Source: Clostridiaceae bacterium
Lineage (GTDB): Bacteria; Bacillota; Clostridia; Lachnospirales; Lachnospiraceae
Direction: 5' to 3'
NCBI GenBank assembly: GCA_009911065.1
Contig: QXWR01000048.1
Span: 1-35,486, forward strand
DNA: 35,486 bases
Program-made: the position numbers and the translations under genes
Notes under the pieces: model-generated
Seen by the model: the letters and a program-made list of their open reading frames with translations, nothing else
What the model was told of the DNA's origin: nothing
Databases searched by the model: none
Part shown: in pieces, positions 32,684 to 35,486 of the stretch
Numbering within the stretch: position 1 is the first letter of the stretch
How the letters are laid out: each line of letters starts with the position of its first letter

Positions 32684-33346
32684 ATGAAGAAACTGCCGAT
32701 TTTAGGCTTTTATGGTTATTGGGTAATACTGACTTATTTCAGTGTAATAGCAGCAGCTGCTGGTATCTATAATGCTTTAAATGGAAATATTAAAATTGCG
32801 GTGGTGTGTCTGATGGTTTCGGGCATTTGCGATATGTTTGACGGTTCTGTGGCAAGGATGGCGGACCGGACTGACCAGGAGAAGGGATTTGGCATTCAGA
32901 TTGACTCCCTTGCCGATATTATTGGTTTTGGGATTCTTCCGGCTGTGATTGGATATGCAATCTTTACTGGTTATTCTGTTTCTGGTTCTGGTTATTTTGG
33001 AGCCGCCCGGATTGTGACAATCATATCGGTTTATGTTTTGGCTGCTTTGATTCGGCTGGCTTACTACAATGTTACGGAAGCAGAGCTTCAAAGGAAAGAC
33101 GAGAAACGGAAATATTATGAAGGGCTGCCAGTAACAAGCGTGGCTCTCATTGTTCCTATAGTTTATTCGGCGTGTATGTACTGGAATTTTCCCCTGTGGA
33201 GGGTTTACAACAAACTGCTATTGTTGTTGTCTCTTGCTTTTGTGATGAAAGTAAAGATTCCTAAGCTAAAGCTTCGATATATGATCGGTCTTTGTCCGGT
33301 AGGTCTTTCCATTGTGATTTATATTTTATTATTAAAGGGGTTTTGA
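32684..33346 (+). CDS. pssA: CDP-diacylglycerol-serine O-phosphatidyltransferase
   Basis: AAAGGAG before the ATG at 32684 sets the start; the product has 220 residues. The CDP-alcohol phosphotransferase motif is complete: CDMFDGSVARMADRTDQEKG, continuing to FGIQIDSLAD, which supplies the D-DG-AR-G-D-D metal and substrate residues. Several membrane helices surround it. It joins CDP-diacylglycerol with serine to make phosphatidylserine. The psd gene starts one base after its stop, so the pair converts CDP-DAG to phosphatidylethanolamine and is translationally coupled. Confidence 0.93.
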   Translation: MKKLPILGFYGYWVILTYFSVIAAAAGIYNALNGNIKIAVVCLMVSGICDMFDGSVARMADRTDQEKGFGIQIDSLADIIGFGILPAVIGYAIFTGYSVSGSGYFGAARIVTIISVYVLAALIRLAYYNVTEAELQRKDEKRKYYEGLPVTSVALIVPIVYSACMYWNFPLWRVYNKLLLLLSLAFVMKVKIPKLKLRYMIGLCPVGLSIVIYILLLKGF

Positions 33347-33347
33347 T

Positions 33348-34214
33348 TTGGTGAGTAATAAGTTAAGTTATCATACGATTGCTATTTCAGAAAAAGACAA
33401 CTGGGCGGTAAATTTTCTGTATCATACCATAGCAGGAAGAGTGATGCTAAAATTTTTGACAAAGCCCGAAGTTTCCAGAGCCGCAGGTTTGGTCATGGAC
33501 AGCCCAATCTCTTCTCTGTGGGTTCCCATGTTTATAAAAAACCATTCCATCTGCTTAAAGGATTATAAAGCAGAAAAATATCGGTCGTTTAATCATTTTT
33601 TTACAAGAAAAGCAAGAAAAGGAGTCCGGCCATTTTCCAGGAATCCCCTTCATGTGCCTGCACCTTGTGATGGGAAGCTGACTGCCTATGAGATGAATGG
33701 AAGTGAGATCTTTCGAATCAAACATTCCGTGTATGATGTGAAACATCTGTTGAAGAATCCGGCTCTTGCCAGAGAATTTGCAGATGGAACCTGTCTGATC
33801 TTTCGGCTGACGCCAGATGACTATCATCGATATTGTTACATAGATAAGGGAAGGATTGTTTCTTCCCGAACAATCAAAGGCATTTTGCACACGGTTCGTC
33901 CCATTGCCCTGCAGCAATACCAGGTTTATGCTCAAAATGCAAGGGAATATACGGTGATGGAAACAGAGAACTTTGGGAAGGTCATTCAGATGGAGATTGG
34001 CGCTCTTTTTGTTGGACGCATTAAAAATCACAAGGCAAACGGTACGTTTTTCCGGGGACAGGAAAAGGGGATGTTTGAGTTTGGTGGTTCCACCGTCCTT
34101 TTGCTGTTTCAGAAGAATGCCATAAAGGTAGAGGAGGAAATTCTGATAAACACGAAAAAAAAGAGAGAAACCATGATTAAGATGGGAGATAAAGTGGGGG
34201 AAAAATCCGGTTGA
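33348..34214 (+). CDS. psd: Phosphatidylserine decarboxylase proenzyme
   Basis: The start is either TTG at 33348 (seven bases after AAAGGGG) or GTG at 33351; both are non-ATG. With the former the protein has 288 residues. The self-cleavage site is FGGST (residues 245-249), with the pyruvoyl group expected to form from Ser248, a variant of the LGST motif. PCDGKLTAYE supplies the conserved Asp108, and PDDYHRYCYID supplies His160, while the second histidine of the usual YHRxH motif is Cys163 here. It decarboxylates phosphatidylserine to phosphatidylethanolamine at the membrane, taking product from PssA encoded immediately upstream. Confidence 0.93.
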   Translation: MVSNKLSYHTIAISEKDNWAVNFLYHTIAGRVMLKFLTKPEVSRAAGLVMDSPISSLWVPMFIKNHSICLKDYKAEKYRSFNHFFTRKARKGVRPFSRNPLHVPAPCDGKLTAYEMNGSEIFRIKHSVYDVKHLLKNPALAREFADGTCLIFRLTPDDYHRYCYIDKGRIVSSRTIKGILHTVRPIALQQYQVYAQNAREYTVMETENFGKVIQMEIGALFVGRIKNHKANGTFFRGQEKGMFEFGGSTVLLLFQKNAIKVEEEILINTKKKRETMIKMGDKVGEKSG

Positions 34215-34241
34215 CTATCCTGTAGCAGCATAGTTTATAAT
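34211..34241 (+). promoter_or_regulatory. Candidate promoter of the ytvI-like gene
   Basis: TTGACT (34211-34216) overlaps the psd stop codon, and TATAAT (34236-34241) follows at a 19-base spacing, slightly long. It lies about 45 bases before the next ATG. Confidence 0.5.
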
Positions 34242-34286
34242 GACTGAAACAGGAAAGAGAACATAAGGGAGGATAGAAGAAAACCC

Positions 34287-35354
34287 ATGGAACGAAAAAA
34301 GGCGTTTCTTATTAATTTTTTTTATTGGAGTATTGTCGGAGTTTGTATTTATGCAGTTTTTCATTATCTGTTTCCAGTGCTGCTTCCTTTTGTGGCAGCT
34401 TATGGGGTGGCATATTTGCTGGATAAACCGGTCCGGCTTCTAGGGGGTGAGAGTAAATGGAAAAGAACGGCGGCTTCTCTTTTTCTTTCTCTGGCATTTT
34501 TTATGATTCTTGGAGGGATTGTGCTCTGGTGCGGAATATGGATTTGTTCCGGGATTGGGCAGTTGGTCTCGTTTTTTCCTGTAATTTTTCAGGATTTTGT
34601 TGTTCCTGTTTTGGAAGAGGGATTTACCTGGGCAGGAGAATGGTTTTCTCTGGCAGACCCCTCTGGGTTGAAGTTTTTGGATATTAGTTTTGATAGTATC
34701 CTGGAAGCGTTCAAAGAAGGGATTGTGTTTTTTTCAAACATTATTTTCCCGGCAGCAGCTGGACTTGCCACAGGGATTCCTGGTATTTTTATGAATCTGG
34801 TCATTATGATGATTGCAACAATTTTTCTCACTATGGATTTTCAACAGGTCAGCCAATTTCTTTTAAGGCAGATACCAGAAAGGCAGAAGGCTTTTTTATA
34901 TGAGGCAAAAGGATATTTTGGAAAGACCATGTTCAAATGTCTGGTGTCCTATGTGTTGATTTTTTTCATTACCTTTTTGGAACTTTGGGCAGGTTTGGCT
35001 CTTCTTAAGGTTCCTTACGCTGGAATGATCGCCATGGTGATTGCGGTGCTGGATATTCTTCCAATTCTCGGCACTGGAAGCGTTCTGATTCCATGGGGCA
35101 TATTTGCTGCTGTAAACGGCAATTGGAAGATGGCAGTGGGGATTTTGGTGCTGTATCTGGTTATCACAATTATCCGAAATATTCTTGAGCCGAAGCTGGT
35201 TGGGCAGCAGGTGGGGCTTCATCCGGTTCTGACTTTGGCTGGGATGCTTGTGGGATTGCAGTTTGCAGGCTTTTTGGGAATGTTTGGGGTTCCGTTTTTG
35301 CTGGCGTTTGTGAAGCATCTAAATGATAAGGGAATGATTCACTGGATTCGGTGA
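34287..35354 (+). CDS. AI-2E transporter/YtvI-family membrane protein
   Basis: The 355-residue protein has about seven to eight membrane helices. The overall pattern fits the AI-2E_transport (PF01594) family: an N-terminal helical pair (FYWSIVGVCIYAVFHYLFPV), a long amphipathic middle (about 100-160), then VSYVLIFFITFLELWAGLAL, IAMVIAVLDILPILGTGSVL and the C-terminal NILEPKLVGQQVGLHP, which are hallmark blocks. It resembles the sporulation protein YtvI in length and ending. AI-2 export is proven only for a few members; others are Na+/H+ antiporters or of unknown role, so the substrate is open. It is followed by its own terminator. Confidence 0.85.
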   Translation: MERKKAFLINFFYWSIVGVCIYAVFHYLFPVLLPFVAAYGVAYLLDKPVRLLGGESKWKRTAASLFLSLAFFMILGGIVLWCGIWICSGIGQLVSFFPVIFQDFVVPVLEEGFTWAGEWFSLADPSGLKFLDISFDSILEAFKEGIVFFSNIIFPAAAGLATGIPGIFMNLVIMMIATIFLTMDFQQVSQFLLRQIPERQKAFLYEAKGYFGKTMFKCLVSYVLIFFITFLELWAGLALLKVPYAGMIAMVIAVLDILPILGTGSVLIPWGIFAAVNGNWKMAVGILVLYLVITIIRNILEPKLVGQQVGLHPVLTLAGMLVGLQFAGFLGMFGVPFLLAFVKHLNDKGMIHWIR

Positions 35355-35384
35355 GGAGAACGTCTTATGACGTTCTCCTTTTTC
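35354..35384 (+). terminator. Terminator after the YtvI-like gene
   Basis: AGGAGAACGTC (35354-35364) pairs perfectly with GACGTTCTCCT (35369-35379) around TTAT, followed by TTTTC. The arm begins at the last base of the stop codon. Confidence 0.88.
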
Positions 35385-35404
35385 TTGTAGGCTTTAGCCT
35401 GTTG

Positions 35405-35446
35405 AGCATGTAGGAGTTTTTCGCTGATCCGAAAAACGGAGACATG
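35405..35446. other. Interrupted hairpin near the right edge
   Basis: GCATGT and ACATGC form an outer stem, and GTTTTTCG (35416-35423) with CGAAAAAC (35430-35437) an inner one, separated by AGGA and GGAG internal loops. It lies between two terminators of opposite direction; no function is assigned. Confidence 0.4.
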
Positions 35447-35452
35447 CGAAAC

Positions 35453-35476
35453 AAAAAACCACCCGCTATGCGGGTG
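35453..35476 (-). terminator. Terminator of a reverse-strand gene beyond the window
   Basis: Reading the reverse strand, CACCCGC and GCGGGTG (35476-35460) form a stem with a three-base loop and run into GGTTTTTTG. It implies a gene entering from the right that converges on the YtvI-like gene. Confidence 0.7.
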
Positions 35477-35486
35477 CGCGACAGAA

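Overview
The window looks like chromosomal DNA from a low-to-mid G+C Firmicute, most likely a gut Clostridia of the Lachnospiraceae type. This is inferred from the plsX-acpP-rnc-smc-ftsY core cluster, consistent AGGAGG-type ribosome binding sites, near-consensus TTGACA/TATAAT promoters, a LicT/BglG-controlled beta-glucoside operon, a cobalamin riboswitch, and tandem AAA-like/PD-(D/E)XK genes of a kind abundant in gut anaerobes. No rRNA, tRNA, CRISPR array or phage module was seen.

Left part (1-5.3 kb, accessory). The window opens inside a gene with a DUF4422 glycosyltransferase-like domain preceded by 20-residue tandem repeats. An internally deleted IS66-family element follows, with both terminal inverted repeats and a perfect 8-bp target duplication still visible. 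Next come two tandem paralogues of the AAA-ATPase-like plus PD-(D/E)XK nuclease-like family.

Corrinoid block (5.3-10.4 kb). A consensus promoter overlapping the preceding stop codon leads into a cobalamin riboswitch and a terminator. These precede an exported CbiK-like chelatase lipoprotein, a BtuF/FepB-like binding lipoprotein, a FecCD/BtuC permease and a BtuD/FecE-like ATPase with an unusual C-terminal extension. The set reads as a B12-repressed metal, tetrapyrrole or corrinoid acquisition unit. A small reverse-strand hypothetical gene closes it.

Sugar block (11.2-16.3 kb). A promoter drives a free PTS IIA protein. A LicT-type RNA antiterminator overlapping a terminator then gates the beta-glucoside IIBCA transporter, a GH1 6-phospho-beta-glucosidase and the antiterminator protein LicT itself, forming a self-inducing catabolic loop.

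Core block (16.4-25.9 kb). plsX, acpP, rnc, smc and ftsY are followed by ilvA and a ClC-family channel. A roughly 150-bp imperfect fold-back repeat sits in the rnc leader, and a half-copy of its end lies between smc and ftsY. The spacer between ftsY and ilvA holds two interleaved inverted repeats.

Right part (26-35.5 kb). Reverse-strand trkA-trkH (K+ uptake) is followed by a forward aldo/keto reductase with two 4Fe-4S motifs. A reverse-strand marR-MATE efflux pair has matching palindromes in front of both genes. A forward pssA-psd pair makes phosphatidylethanolamine, and a YtvI/AI-2E-family membrane protein follows. The final bases hold a terminator for a reverse-strand gene lying beyond the window.

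Most genes belong to known families. The least explained items are the exported chelatase/ABC unit with its fused ATPase tail, the tandem nuclease-like pair, the fold-back element before rnc and the interleaved repeats before ilvA.
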